DNA from: Ryuthela nishihirai
Taxonomy: Eukaryota; Arthropoda; Arachnida; Araneae; Heptathelidae
Direction: 5' to 3'
Assembly (NCBI GenBank): GCA_038380435.1
Contig: JAWZYU010000019.1
Span: 29,165,801 to 29,229,800, forward strand
DNA: 64,000 bases
Made by a program: the position numbers and the translations under genes
Shown: in pieces, positions 33,195 through 43,688 of the stretch
Layout: the number at the start of each line of letters is the position of its first letter
Numbering within the stretch: the stretch's first letter is position 1
Notes under the pieces: generated by a model
Database searches by the model: none
What the model was told of the DNA's origin: nothing
The model's input: the letters and a program-made list of their open reading frames with translations, nothing else

Positions 33195-33272
33195 CACAGT
33201 CATATCAGAATATATGACCACCTACCATAGTATATGTATGATAGGTGGTCATTTTATTCTTATACGACTGTG
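33195..33272. repeat. Foldback element with 35-bp arms
   Basis: Left arm 33195-33229 and right arm 33238-33272 match as reverse complements with a few mismatches (ATATGACCACCTACCATA with TGATAGGTGGTCATTTTA). A short hairpin MITE is likely. Confidence 0.85.
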
Positions 33273-33576
33273 CATATTGGAGATTGAGAATAGCTTTTTT
33301 TAATTCATCGTGCAATCTTTGATTACATGATATACAACAATTTCGCCTCGGAAATATCCGCAACAACAGATGCATAATTGCAAGGTTCCTGATCCAAAAT
33401 TCTGTAGAAAAAAAGTGATTTTTGTCAAAGTTACAAAATGAAAAAGATTTTTGCCTGCACCGAGTCGCATTGTTTTAACAAGCAACTATTGTTTTTTTTC
33501 CCTCTTTCGTCCCCTCTGCCGATCGAAGTAGTAGTGATGAGGTTAAAGGAGCGACGGAACGGCGTACTCTTTCAGC

Positions 33577-33654
33577 TTAACCCATTTCTTCCCAGTGTTG
33601 CGTACACGCAGCACGAGTGTTGCTTGTACGCAACACTGGGAAGAAATGGGTTAA
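33577..33654. repeat. Perfect hairpin, 29-bp arms, 20-nt loop
   Basis: Left arm 33577-33605 (TTAACCCATTTCTTCCCAGT...) is matched without error by 33626-33654. The loop is CACGCAGCACGAGTGTTGCT. The arms contain CpG and no simple repeat. Perfect pairing means recent origin or selection. Confidence 0.93.
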
Positions 33655-33867
33655 GTCAAAAGTTGAACTTATCATGTAGCTATAGAGGATGTTGTAATAT
33701 GCTTCCACTTAAATAGGAGTTTTTTTTTTCAAGTTTTTTGGTCATCCGATTTAGTAAATTTTTTCGTGTAATTGATGCTCTACTAATGTACTATGAAGAT
33801 ATCATAACACTACCACATGATCTAATCAATAGTGTCAATTTTTGCAGTGTTACAACAACTTACAAGG

Positions 33868-33942
33868 CGCCTCGTTGGTGTTATGGTCTCGCAGTAACAC
33901 TGCAGCAGCTGGAGTCCAGGTTCGAATCCTGGATGGTGGGTG
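33868..33942 (+). repeat. tRNA-like sequence
   Basis: GGCGCCTCGTTGGTGTTATG, then a perfect B box GGTTCGAATCC with a flanking CCAGG/CCTGG stem (T-arm). The anticodon region does not form a standard loop, so a SINE head or pseudo-tRNA is preferred over a working tRNA. Confidence 0.6.
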
Positions 33943-33974
33943 ACATGCTGTTTGTCCTTGTTGTCCTTATATGA

Positions 33975-34353
33975 GTTAGGTTGTTTTACTTTTGAGCGGC
34001 ACTTTTTTGCACACTATGGGCTAAATGGCCAGGTCGCAGAGTCCTCGAAGGCTCAGAAAAGGTTAGGGTGGTGATCCATTGGAACACCTGTTGGGAGACA
34101 GATAGTAGCCCCCTGTCAAGGCCATCCAGTGTGCTCTTTAACGTGCACAGGGTACGGCTCTCCCATACAAGGGGCCATGGCTTAGTCTCATCTGATGGAC
34201 GGCGGTCTTTACAAGACCATCGGTGTCCCCTACTGACCGTGAGCAGGGCAGAGAGTTTTGGAGGAGATAAAACTCAGCGATGGCTCAGCTGGGACTCGAA
34301 CCTGGGAATTACAGATTACGAGCCTGGCGCGCTACCGACTGAGCCCCCCCCCC
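33975..34353 (-). mobile_element. SINE1, full length
   Basis: Flanked by CCTTATATGA (33965-33974) and CCTTATGTGA (34354-34363), one mismatch. A C run replaces the usual CCCCCGCCCC at the head end. Confidence 0.9.
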
Positions 34354-34387
34354 CCTTATGTGAAAAGACCTGCACAAGCTAGGAGTA

Positions 34388-34688
34388 TCCGCAAAATTCC
34401 CCGCCCTGCCCACGGTCAGTAGGGGACACCGATGGGCTTGGAAAGGTCGCCGTCCATCGGATGGGACGTTAAGCCGTGGCCCCGTGTGCGGGAGGGCCAT
34501 ACCCTGTGCACGTTAAAGAACACGCTGGATGGCCTTGACGAGAGGCTACCATCTTTCTCCCAACAGCTGTTCCAGTGGGTCCCCTCCCCAAACCTTCTCT
34601 GAGCCTTCGGGGTCCATGTGACCTGGCCATTTAGCCCATGGTGTGCAAAAAAGTGCCGCTCAGAGGTAAAACAACCCAACCCAACCCA
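34388..34688 (+). mobile_element. SINE1, 5'-truncated, with 14-bp target duplication
   Basis: Begins at TCCGCAAAATTCC without the tRNA head. Flanked by ACAAGCTAGGAGTA at 34374-34387 and 34689-34702. Body nearly identical to the reference copy, so a young insertion. Confidence 0.95.
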
Positions 34689-34702
34689 ACAAGCTAGGAG
34701 TA

Positions 34703-35590
34703 GATTCTAGGATTCTCACTGAAAAATTACATTATCCCAAAAAGTAAGAACGTACCAAACATAAATGTGAGATTTTCAAACCTTTGTGGGGCGATAAAAA
34801 GGAACATTATTAAATTTGTATTATTCTACCTCCAGTAGCATAATGTAAGGTCAGACGGTCAAAATCAATAACTTCTAAAAATGTTTTCATGAATTTATAT
34901 TAAAAATTAACAAATTTTAGTCCCCTCCCCCCTCAACCTTCAAACTTATTACTTGAATTTGTGGCGTCTTGTGCCCATCGTCCCCATTAAATTACCATTC
35001 GCGATTCTCAGAAATGTTAGAATTTTCAGTTCAGAAGAATATAAACTTTACAAAAACATATTTAGAAGACGGAAGTAGAAAACTTGAATATATACGCATT
35101 TCACAACAGACAGGGTAAGAGTTAAACTAAGAATTTGAAAGCCACAAATTCCATTTCTGCCTCTGTTGGTAATTAAGACCTAACCCGGACAGCTACGTCG
35201 GATGTGAGCATGCATTGTCCGTGAACATTTAACGACTCCCCAAGAGAACGGCTTTAGTTGGAATCGCCTTTGTCTGTGTAAATCCTTTTTTCTCTATCCA
35301 GTATCCTTTCTATTCGTTCAAAGAGAGAAAGCACCACTTCAGATTTCTAGCACTCCCTGTCCACAGAAGTGGAACCTCTTCAAGTATGCTGTTTCCAAAT
35401 AGTTTGGTATCTAAAGGTTAAAACTGTAGCAGTGTAATTAAAAATGGAGGATTTTTTTAAAAGGATCCGCATTTCTAAAATGCAATTCTCAGTTGAAAGA
35501 GCATCAAAGTGTAAAAGATCTCGTGATCTGCACCGTTACTGAAAAATGCCTTACTGGTAGTACTTCCACCACTGCTCACCGCTATACTAT
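34703..35590. other. Unassigned stretch
   Basis: No gene, RNA or familiar repeat seen. Confidence 0.5.
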
Positions 35591-35593
35591 ATC

Positions 35594-35785
35594 ATTCTAT
35601 TAGCTAATTGCGACTCCATTTCTCAGTAAAATTGAAACAGTTGCCGTTCCCGATCACAGATGGCGCCATGAGAGAGATTAAAAGTCGCAATTGGCTAATA
35701 GAATAAAGTAACCGTTGATAGTTTAGTGGTTAGAATACCTGGCAGGTAACTGGGACACGTGGGTTCGAGTTCCAAGTAAGGAGAA
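35594..35785 (+). repeat. Inverted repeat followed by tRNA-like head
   Basis: ATTCTATTAGCTAATTGCGA (35594) is inverted as TCGCAATTGGCTAATAGAAT (ending 35704), across a 67-bp spacer. Right after it, 35708-35785 reads like a tRNA: TAGTTTAGTGGTTAGAAT (A box region) and GGGTTCGAGTTCC (B box). The tRNA-like part resembles tRNA-Asp/Glu heads but its anticodon arm is poor. Confidence 0.6.
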
Positions 35786-35929
35786 ACTCATTTCTTTCAT
35801 CAAAATTATTTAAGTTTTAATTAATGTATGAGATAAAGTTTTATAACGCATTACTGTTGGCATTAACGCATTAAATATTATAGCCTGCATAACGTTTTAA
35901 ACACTGAACATAATGATTTTAACATGAAT

Positions 35930-36075
35930 ATAGTTGAAAATCGAGATTTAAATAGATTTGAATATTATATTTATTTTCAATCATTTTTTTAATTAAATGC
36001 ATATTTTAGAAATTTTAGAGAGTTTGGAAGTTAGATTCCCATTGGCATAACATGAAAATAGCTTAATATTTTTGG
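35930..36075 (-). repeat. Dispersed AT-rich element, fragment
   Basis: GAAAATCGAGATTTAAATAG and TTAGATTCCCATTGGCATAA match words in the elements at 32.25 and 55.07 kb. Confidence 0.55.
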
Positions 36076-36731
36076 TAAGGATGTATATATGAGACATATA
36101 TTCTTAGTGTCACTGAATTCAGCGCAGAAAATGTTGCTTTAGATATCCTCAACGGACACTCTCACAATTGTGTTATCTCAAATCGACTTCTTGGATGTTT
36201 TGTGTGTGAAAGATCCTGACCAACATATTAGGAAGATCTAAACCCGTGTAACTGCTTCTTATGAGGATCATAAGGAGTTAATTTATTTATTATATTTTCC
36301 AGAAACCATTATAAGTTTCCAGATATCATAAGCAGAAAGTTTCCAGAAACAACTAACGACAAATGGTGCAAACAATTTCATTAATTGTGATCAATAAATG
36401 TTTCGTATGGAATAATGGATCACTTTCGACGACGATTACATTGATGCTGAATGCGGATACTACACATTTTAAAGATGCTATCATTTCAATTGAACTTTGC
36501 CAAGTTTCATATGTTTCGCTACATCATGATCAGCATGGTGCCGGCTGGAAGGGGGAGGGGGTAGAGCAGGATAACATTTTTGCCCGTCCCCACCTTTGAG
36601 AAATTGATAAAAAAAAATTATGTTAAACAATATTAGGTGTACCAAAAAATCAATGCTTTCTTCTTTAAAGAATGTGTGCGTGGTGTTGCATGATTTCTCA
36701 TTCGCAACTGCTCTCATTAATGAATGATTCT
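36076..36731. other. Unassigned stretch
   Basis: No gene or repeat recognised. The short frame starting at 36363 shows no domain. Confidence 0.5.
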
Positions 36732-36741
36732 ACATAACTAT

Positions 36742-37027
36742 ATATCCCCGCCCTGTCACGGTCAGTAGAGGACATCGATGGGCTTGGAAAGATTTCCGTC
36801 CGTCGGATGGGACATTAAGCCGTGGCCCCGTGTGCGGGAGAGCCATACCCTGTGCACGTTAAAGAACACGCTGGATGACTTTGACAGGAGGCTACTATCT
36901 GTCTCCTAACAGCTATTCCAGTGGGTCCCCTCCCCCAACATTCTCTGAGCCTTCGGGGTCCATGTGACCTGGCCATTTAGCCCCTGGTGTGCAAAAAAGT
37001 GCCGCTCAGAGGTAAAACAACGCCCCG
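36742..37027 (+). mobile_element. SINE1, 5'-truncated, with target duplication
   Basis: Begins at ATCCCCGCCCTG, just inside the body. Flanked by ACATAACTAT at 36732-36741 and 37028-37037. Confidence 0.93.
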
Positions 37028-37039
37028 ACATAACTATTT

Positions 37040-37700
37040 CTATCTTTGAAACATTGATTTGTTTTTTGTTACTCCCTGAAACAAATCTACTCCCTCTGGA
37101 AAAATTTCTGCCGGCATCCACATTGATCATTATCATCATCCAGGAGTATCCTGCAGTTTATTAACGTTAAATATATTTTTATTTGATCTATAAAAATCGC
37201 ACTAGTATGCTTTGTCTTTTTAAACTTCATTTGAATACACATAGGGCAGAGAAGAATCCTAAACTCTATTCTTAGCTTTTATAGGCCTTCTCATACATCG
37301 ACATGAATGCCCTACTAAATCCGAAATCACTTCTGACAGCTGCCTCAGAACTAACAGAGCTAAGTTTGACTTGCTCAAACGGTAGCTAGCTTCCTAACCA
37401 TTATGCCAGTTAAGTCCACCAACTGGAATAAAGAGAAGCCGAAAGTTAAAGGCTTTCTAACTTTTTCCATCGCATTTTAATCTATGCTTCTATTATTATC
37501 TCACAGTTTCTAGTTAACTGCAAAAATGTTTTTTTTTTCGTGTTACTAGTAATATTTCGTTTCACTTTCTGAGAAGAAAATAAAACTTTGATAAACTTTT
37601 CTGCTGGAGAAAAACAAAATAAAAGGTTCAGAAAAATCAAAAAACGTAAACGAGAAGCAGAAAGGAAAAAAAGAAGAATAGGCTTTCATCTTGTACCTTT
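37040..37700. other. Unassigned stretch
   Basis: Mostly AT-rich. Near 37340-37400, CTCAAACGGTAGCTAGCTTCC could be a tRNA-like relic, but it is too weak to call. Confidence 0.4.
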
Positions 37701-37714
37701 GTTTGGTGTAAAAG

Positions 37715-38050
37715 GGTGGTGTTCTTGAGAGAGTCATGCCGACGGTTTTGCAGAATGGCTGCGACTGAAAAATTCTTGAGATGCCATCTTTTCCGCTCTG
37801 CGGCCCCCAGCAGAAAGACAAAGTATTTTCTTACGTTGGACGCGCACAGAAGTGGTAGGAGCCAAATTACATCTTTCACTCCGGTATGTGCGGTAGAGCG
37901 TGGTGACTCTGAGACGCACGGGCTGAGCCAAATATGGGCCTCGAGGCAATTTAATAAGTCATTTCACGACAATGGGACACGTGGTCTGTGAATAGTTTCT
38001 CTATCTGCGCATGCGCAATCACCCGCCCTCCCCTACTCAGATGAGAACAC
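37715..38050. promoter_or_regulatory. GC-richer island with perfect NRF-1 type palindrome
   Basis: A locally G+C- and CpG-rich unique segment. TGCGCATGCGCA at 38006-38017 is the perfect binding palindrome of NRF-1 (Erect wing in flies), usually found in promoters. GCCATCTT (37781-37788) matches a YY1 core. The plus frame starting at 37716 (91 codons) has no recognisable domain. Direction and any transcript are unknown. A chance motif in a repeat cannot be excluded. Confidence 0.35.
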
Positions 38051-38695
38051 GCATTATATCTTTCTATATCTCTCGTCTTTACAATTTTATGTATATCTGC
38101 GCGATAGTGGAGAAAGCTTGCGATATCTGCAGTAGGAAAATGCGAAGATGGGGGTAGGAGTGGGGGAGGGAAATCAGGTATTCAAAACCAGGATGTCTAA
38201 GAAAATGTTATGACAATGTGTAACAGAGGCAGAACTGTAATTTATTCACTGGCATCATAGATGTTTCATTTTTTTTTTGGCTTTGAAGGAACCGCCGCCG
38301 TGAGAGAATGCGGATCAGAGATCATAAACCTCATCTTACAATGTTCAGCACGTGCGTAGCTATTGATGGGGAGGGGCAAAAAGACCACAGGAATCGAGTT
38401 AAATTTTTTTCAATTTGGAATTGTTGCAGATTGTTGGATTTCGGTCGCATTCTTTCCACTTTAACTATGCGAATGTTGTTTATGGCTAAGCAATATCAGT
38501 GCTGCGACTGCAAACAATATTTTTAAATGTTCCGTTACGTTTTATTTTTTGAATATTTATTACCCTTCATATAAAATTGTTTTGAATAATAATAAATTAC
38601 GCAAGTATATCAAATACGTATGTTCCATAATATATCGTATCAGTAACGGCACATAGCAAGAGATTTTTAGAAATATCGCAGTTACTAAGAGTTAT
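38051..38695. other. Unassigned stretch
   Basis: No gene or repeat recognised. Confidence 0.45.
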
Positions 38696-38835
38696 AGTTG
38701 TTGGTTGATTTATCACTGAGAGGAACTTTTTTCCCACACAATGCACTAAACTGCAGTCACAAGAGACCCAAAAACTTGGAGAAAGATAGGAGAAGAATGT
38801 CCATTGAATTACTGTTAGGAAACAAGCTGAAAAGC

Positions 38836-39237
38836 CCCTCATGGGTTGGCTTGTTTTAACGTTCAGAACACTTTTTTGCAAACAGCTGTCTAAATGGGCA
38901 GGTCACAAGGACCCGAATGGGTCAGAGGAGGTTCGGGAAGGGGATCTACTGGACAGCTATTACGAGATAGATAGAAGTCTCTCGTTAAGGCTATCGAGTG
39001 TGTTTTTTAACTTACCCAGGGTATGGCTCTCCTGCACACAGAGCCACGGCTAAATGTTCAATCCAAAGGATGGCCGCATCTCCAAGCCCATCTGTGTTCC
39101 CTTTTCTCACTGGGGCGGGGATAGGGGGATATTACGGAGACAAATCTCAAAGCTGGCACAATTGGGACTCGAATCTAGGAACTTCAGATTATGAGCCTGA
39201 TACGCTACTGATTGAGCCAACTACTGATTACTGATTT
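38836..39237 (-). mobile_element. SINE1, nested insertion
   Basis: Complete, moderately diverged: GGGTTGGCTTGTTTTAACGT at the tail, AACTTCAGATTATGAGCCTG at the head. Confidence 0.87.
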
Positions 39238-39378
39238 GCAAGACTATTCCCGTCGTTCCTTAAAGTTCACAGGGTATATGTTTGTACTAGACACCGGCCG
39301 AAGCTTAAAGTCCCATCAGATGAATGGTAGTCTTGAGAAGTCCACTGATGTCCCTTTTCTAAACGCGAGTACATTAGG

Positions 39379-39770
39379 GTTGGGTTGGGTTGTTTTACCT
39401 CTGAGCGGCACTTTTTTGCACACCATGGGCTAAATGGCCAGGTCACATGGACCCCGAAGGCTCAGAGAAGTTTGGGGGAGGGGACCCACTGGAACAGCTG
39501 TTGGGAGACAGATAGTAGCCTTCCGTCAAGGCCATCCAGCGTGTTCTTTAACGTGCACAAGGTATGGCTCTCCCGCACACAGGGACACGGCTTAACGTCC
39601 CATCCGACGGACGGCGGCCTTTCCAAGCCCATCGGTGTCCCCTACTGACCGTGGGCAGGGCGGGGATTTTTGCGGAGATAAATCTCAACGCTGACCCAGC
39701 TGGGACTCGAACCTGGGAACTACAGATTACGAGCCTGGCGCGAAACCGACTGAGCCACCCCCGCCCCCAA
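39379..39770 (-). mobile_element. SINE1, nested insertion with target duplication
   Basis: Flanked by GAGTACATTAGG at 39367-39378 and 39771-39782. Near-consensus, so one of the youngest copies. Confidence 0.94.
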
Positions 39771-39919
39771 GAGTACATTAGGAGTTTAGTGGAAAAAATC
39801 TTAACGAAAAGACAATGGAAAATTGTACCGGGAGTATCAAGTTAGAGACCTGGAGAATTACAGACTGAACAAACCGACTCCCTATCTTGTTTGGCTCTTG
39901 AACCAAATGACTAACTTAT

Positions 39920-40635
39920 TTCAATGAGCGACATTTTTTGCTAACAGTTGAGCTAAATGGTCAGGTCATAAGGAACCCAAGTTGGGTTGTTTTACTTCTG
40001 AGCGGCACTTTTTTGCACACCATGGGCTAAATGGCCAGGTCACAGGGATCCCGAAGGCTCAGAGAAGGTTGGGGGAGGGGACCCACTAGAACAGCTGTTG
40101 GGAGACAAATGGTAATCTCCCATCAAGGCCATCCAGCGAGTTCTTTGACGTGCACAGGGTATGGCTCTCCCACACACGGCGCCACGGCTTTACGTCCCAT
40201 CCGACGGACGGCGGTCTTTCCAAGCCCATTGATGTCCCCTACTGACCGTGGGCAGGGCGAGGAATTTTGCGGAGATAAATCTCAACGCTGACCCAGCTGG
40301 AACTCGAACCTGAGAACTATAGATGACGAGCCTGGCGCCTACCCACTAAGCCACCCCCGCCCTAGGAACCCAAGCATCCAGAAAAAGTTGTGATAGGGAC
40401 TCTGCTGAACAGCTTTTATATGGAACCCTCTCACGAAGTGACCTATCCCAGTCCTTCTTGAAAAGACCTATTCTAGGTCTTTTCAAGCCAGTCTATGGGT
40501 TCCCTTTGTCACTGAGAGCGTAGTTGAGAGTTAATGAAAAAAAAAATCTTAACAAAGATGTAGCGGAGAATCGAACTTGGGAATATCGAGTTAGAAGGCT
40601 GGAACCTGTCAGAATAAATTATCTCACTCACCGCC
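39920..40635 (-). mobile_element. SINE1, old copy split by a younger SINE1
   Basis: Pieces at 39920-39981 (TCAATGAGCGACATTTTTTG) and 40375-40635 (AACAGCTTTTATATGGAACC to the head relic GAACTTGGGAATATCGAGTT) are collinear. A 16-bp inverted repeat CTTGAAAAGACCTA / TAGGTCTTTTCAAG lies at about 40458-40487. Confidence 0.78.
39982..40363 (-). mobile_element. SINE1, nested insertion with target duplication
   Basis: Flanked by AGGAACCCAAG at 39971-39981 and 40364-40374. Full length. Confidence 0.94.
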
Positions 40636-40639
40636 GTAC

Positions 40640-41325
40640 TTGTCTGTTGAACCAAAGGGTTCCTGTTTTTCCCCCAAGAAGTGGACTTTCCTCTTTCTTA
40701 GGTCTTAACTGAGGCGATGCACACTAACAGCTCAGTTCAGACCACCGTGGAAAGGGAGTGCCTGAGGAGTTTTCAACCATTAAAAGTATTCTTAGTTTAT
40801 TATTTTACACGAGTGGAATATCTATCGTAGGCAATTAGTTCTTCTGCCGAATGCCTTGAAAGAAAATACCTGGTTAAGTAGCCTCTTCGTACTTAGCAGA
40901 ATCTTGAGATAGCTTACTCTTTTTGTACCGCAAATTAAACCATTGAAAAAGAACAAGAGCGATGTATACTTTTTTTCTAACTCAGGTTTCCCAATCGGAG
41001 ACTAATATCTTCGTATCTGGATCGCCAATTCCTCTGTTGTATCATTCCTGTTTTGGACGAAGCTTTCCCCGAGGTCTAATTACTATGTTCTCTATCTGCT
41101 CAGTTGCTTTCGTTTAAAGGCACCGCCAGGATTCCCAGTAAGCCATGATGATTATCAAAAGCTGAACTTAATTTATAACCCCCCTACTTATATGCCGATA
41201 ATATCATTAATGCTATAAATTCTGGTCGTACGCTTTCTCGTTTCCTTTTCTCAGAAGCTTTGTTCTACTGATATTTCCAAAATATTATCTTCTAAGAAAA
41301 ATAGTTGTATAAACAGATCTGTGAG
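40640..41325. other. Unassigned stretch
   Basis: No gene or familiar repeat recognised. Confidence 0.45.
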
Positions 41326-41329
41326 TCAC

Positions 41330-41900
41330 TTTAAAAAAACATTAACCTTAGAGATTGGTTACTTTAAAGCTTTAATCGATAGAGTGGTTACTTTTAAAAA
41401 CATTAACTGGTAAAATGATTAGTTTCAACGGTAGCTGGATTGCACTTTTTTGCACATAATGATCTAAATGGCCAAATCACAAGTATCCAAAATCTCAAAA
41501 AAAGGGGGGAAGGGGACCTACTGGATAGCTGTTAGGAAACCGATGGAAGTCAGTCTCTCGTCAAAGCTATCCAGCGTGTTCTTTAACGTGGACAGAGTAT
41601 GTCTGTCCTGTACACGGAACCATGGATTAACATTAATATAGCACTGATGAGTTCTTTAACATCCACCAAAAACTGTAAAACTGCCAGGTCAAAAACCACT
41701 GATTTAAAGCCTGAATTGATAGTTGCTGAAAGTATTGACTGGTAGCATAATTACTTTCAGGTCTTACCGAGTTCAAGTCATAGTGGTTAGTTTAAAACCA
41801 AACACTATTATATTGTTTCAAATCATGACAGCTCTAGTGGCTAATTTCAAGTAATAACCACTATAGTGACTAGTTTCAAATTATAATTAGGAATTTAATA
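41330..41900. repeat. Degenerate short tandem array, interrupted by SINE1
   Basis: Loosely repeated words of about 40 bp spacing: AGAGTGGTTACTTTTAAAAA, ACATTAACTGGTAAAATGAT, CATAGTGGTTAGTTTAAAAC, TCTAGTGGCTAATTTCAAGT, TATAGTGACTAGTTTCAAAT. The SINE1 piece at 41432-41640 lies inside. Confidence 0.7.
41432..41640 (-). mobile_element. SINE1, 3' half
   Basis: GGATTGCACTTTTTTGCACA to GTGTTCTTTAACGTGGACAG. The head side is lost. Confidence 0.85.
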
Positions 41901-42130
41901 GACGACTTTAGTCGGAAGTAGGGGTTGCCCAAGGTTTCTTAATTTATTGCTAAATTACAAAAGCTTAAAATGGTCAGTTTATTCTGTAGTGTAGTTTTAA
42001 AAAAAGGGAGCAATTAAAACCTATTGTAGGGAAAGTTCTACCATTACATTCAGCAATTTTAGATTTAACTATCATTGCATTCGGCAATTTATTATGGGAG
42101 ATATACGAATTACAAACACTTACTTGATAG

Positions 42131-42311
42131 GCATGAACTCACTCTAACATCGATATCAAATTTACGGGAAAAATTCTCTTCAGCAAGGTGGGAGGCCGGT
42201 TGGCTGGTCAGAGCGCCTAATATATTATTAGGAGATTGTAGGTTCATATGCCACGCGGCTGAAGACAATGTTTCCTCTAAATTTGATATCGATGTTAAGA
42301 GTGATTTCATC
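42131..42311. repeat. Foldback element enclosing a tRNA-like sequence
   Basis: Arms 42131-42186 and 42252-42311 are imperfect reverse complements (CTAACATCGATATCAAATTT with AAATTTGATATCGATGTTAA). Between them 42190-42262 reads TTGGCTGGTCAGAGCG and GGTTCATATGCC, spaced like A and B boxes, with CCTAATATATTATTAGG as an inner hairpin. A terminal-inverted-repeat element with a tRNA-like core. Confidence 0.75.
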
Positions 42312-42420
42312 CCTTTCAACTGAAGAAACATCTTGAAATTTATTAAGCAATGCGAACATTTACATTTGTCAGTGTGTCTGCTGATAATTTACATTTATTT
42401 GAATGTCTTTTACAAAAGGG

Positions 42421-42800
42421 TTGGGGATTTGCTTAGTCCTAGTGCACTAAGATCGTAATCTGATGTTCTCATATTCGAGTACGGCTGTGCGAATTCTGAA
42501 ATTTATCTCCGCAAATCCCCACCATGCCATCGGCGAGAAAAGGAGGGATTCCAACCGATAAGCTTGGAAAGCCAACAGTCCTCGGAATTGGTTAAGCCGC
42601 GGCTGCTTGTGCAGGATTGCAACAATATTCTGTACAAGTTAAAAGAACCCCGCGAGTGGCCTTGACGGGAGACATCCATCTGTCTCCTAACAGCTCTACA
42701 GTGGATAGCTGTCGCCACTTTTCCTGAACCCTTGGGGTCCTTGTGACCTGACAATTTACACCATTGTGTGCAAGTAAGTGCGGCTCAGAAGTAAAATAAA
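42421..42800 (+). mobile_element. SINE1, old full-length copy
   Basis: TTGGGGATTTGCTTAGTCCT (head) to GGCTCAGAAGTAAAATAAAC (end). Diverged. Confidence 0.87.
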
Positions 42801-43002
42801 CTCTTTTTTAAAATTATATTTATGTATGCGGCTATGGTTGTGTGTATGTTCACAGCAGAGTCGGATCTAGAAGGGGGAAGGCGCAAGGCTCCCCCTTTCC
42901 AGAATGCTAATAAATGTAATGAGACAAAAGTTATTTATATTTGATGCATTTTTCGAGAATTTTTTTAAAGACTTGTAAAACGGAGGGAAAAATATTATAT
43001 TG

Positions 43003-43288
43003 CAGCGTTTCTTAATCTGTGAGTTCCGACTCCCACGGGAGATCGCAAGCATCTTATAGGGGTCGCAGATGGATAGAGTTGAAAGAATAATGTATAAAAA
43101 ATTGCCTTCCAGTTTCGCAATCTAATTTTTACCTCATGTAATCATTAGTTTTATTCATGGAGGAAAAGGTGGAGGGTCGCCACATTCATTGGGTTTTTAG
43201 AGGTTGCACAAATTTGGAGTTTTAGGGGTCGCCCATATTCATTTAGCGTTTTAGTGGGTCTCAGTATCACAAAGTTTGAGAATCCCTG
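43003..43288. mobile_element. hAT-type MITE nested in an older element
   Basis: Terminal repeats: left CAGCGTTTCTTAATCTGTGA, right reversed CAGGGATTCTCAAACTTTGT. The latter is the well-known hAT (Charlie-like) end. Internal ATAGGGGTCGC-type words are also usual for that group. The 8-bp duplication is no longer recognisable. Confidence 0.8.
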
Positions 43289-43308
43289 CAAAATCCAGCC
43301 GTAAAAGG

Positions 43309-43688
43309 TTGGGTTGTTTTACCTCTGAGCGGCACTTTTTTGCACACCACGGGCTAAATGGCCAGGTCACATGGACCCCGAAGGCTCAGAGAAGGTTGGG
43401 GGAGGGGACCCACTGGAACAGCTGTTGGGAGACAGATGGTACCCTCCCGTCAAGGCTATCCAGCGTGTTCTTTAACGTGCACAGGGTATGGCTCTCCCGC
43501 ACACGGGGCCACGGCTTAACGTCCCATCCGACGGACGGAGGCCTTCCCAAGCCCATCGGTGCCCCCTACTGACCGTGGGCAGGGAATTTTACGGAGATAA
43601 ATCTCAACGCTGACCCAGCTGGGACTCGAACCTGGGAACTACAGATTACAAGCCTGGCGCGCTACCAACTGAACCACCCCCGCCCCAT
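43309..43688 (-). mobile_element. SINE1, full length with target duplication
   Basis: Flanked by CCGTAAAAGG at 43299-43308 and 43689-43698. Near-consensus body with a short deletion (GGGCAGGGAATTTT). Confidence 0.94.

Larger units (their letters stand above)
38700..39870 (-). mobile_element. SINE1, old copy split by two younger SINE1 insertions
   Basis: Three collinear pieces on the minus strand: 38700-38835 (TTATCACTGAGAGGAACTTT, tail side), 39240-39377 (CTTAAAGTTCACAGGGTATA, middle) and 39771-39870 (GTTAGAGACCTGGAGAATTA, head relic). The interruptions are the SINE1 copies at 38836-39237 and 39379-39770. Confidence 0.78.

Noticed and set aside
33868..33942. Possible functional tRNA gene
   Set aside because: Perfect B box but no proper anticodon loop or 7-bp acceptor stem.
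35708..35785. Possible functional tRNA gene
   Set aside because: B box and T-arm are good but the anticodon arm and acceptor stem do not pair; a SINE head is more likely.
39385..39648. Recurrent 87-codon frame (TSERHFFAHHGLNGQVTWTP...) present in many places
   Set aside because: It is the opposite strand of the SINE1 body; the copies are open because they are young copies of one SINE. Any database protein of this kind is probably a mis-annotated SINE.
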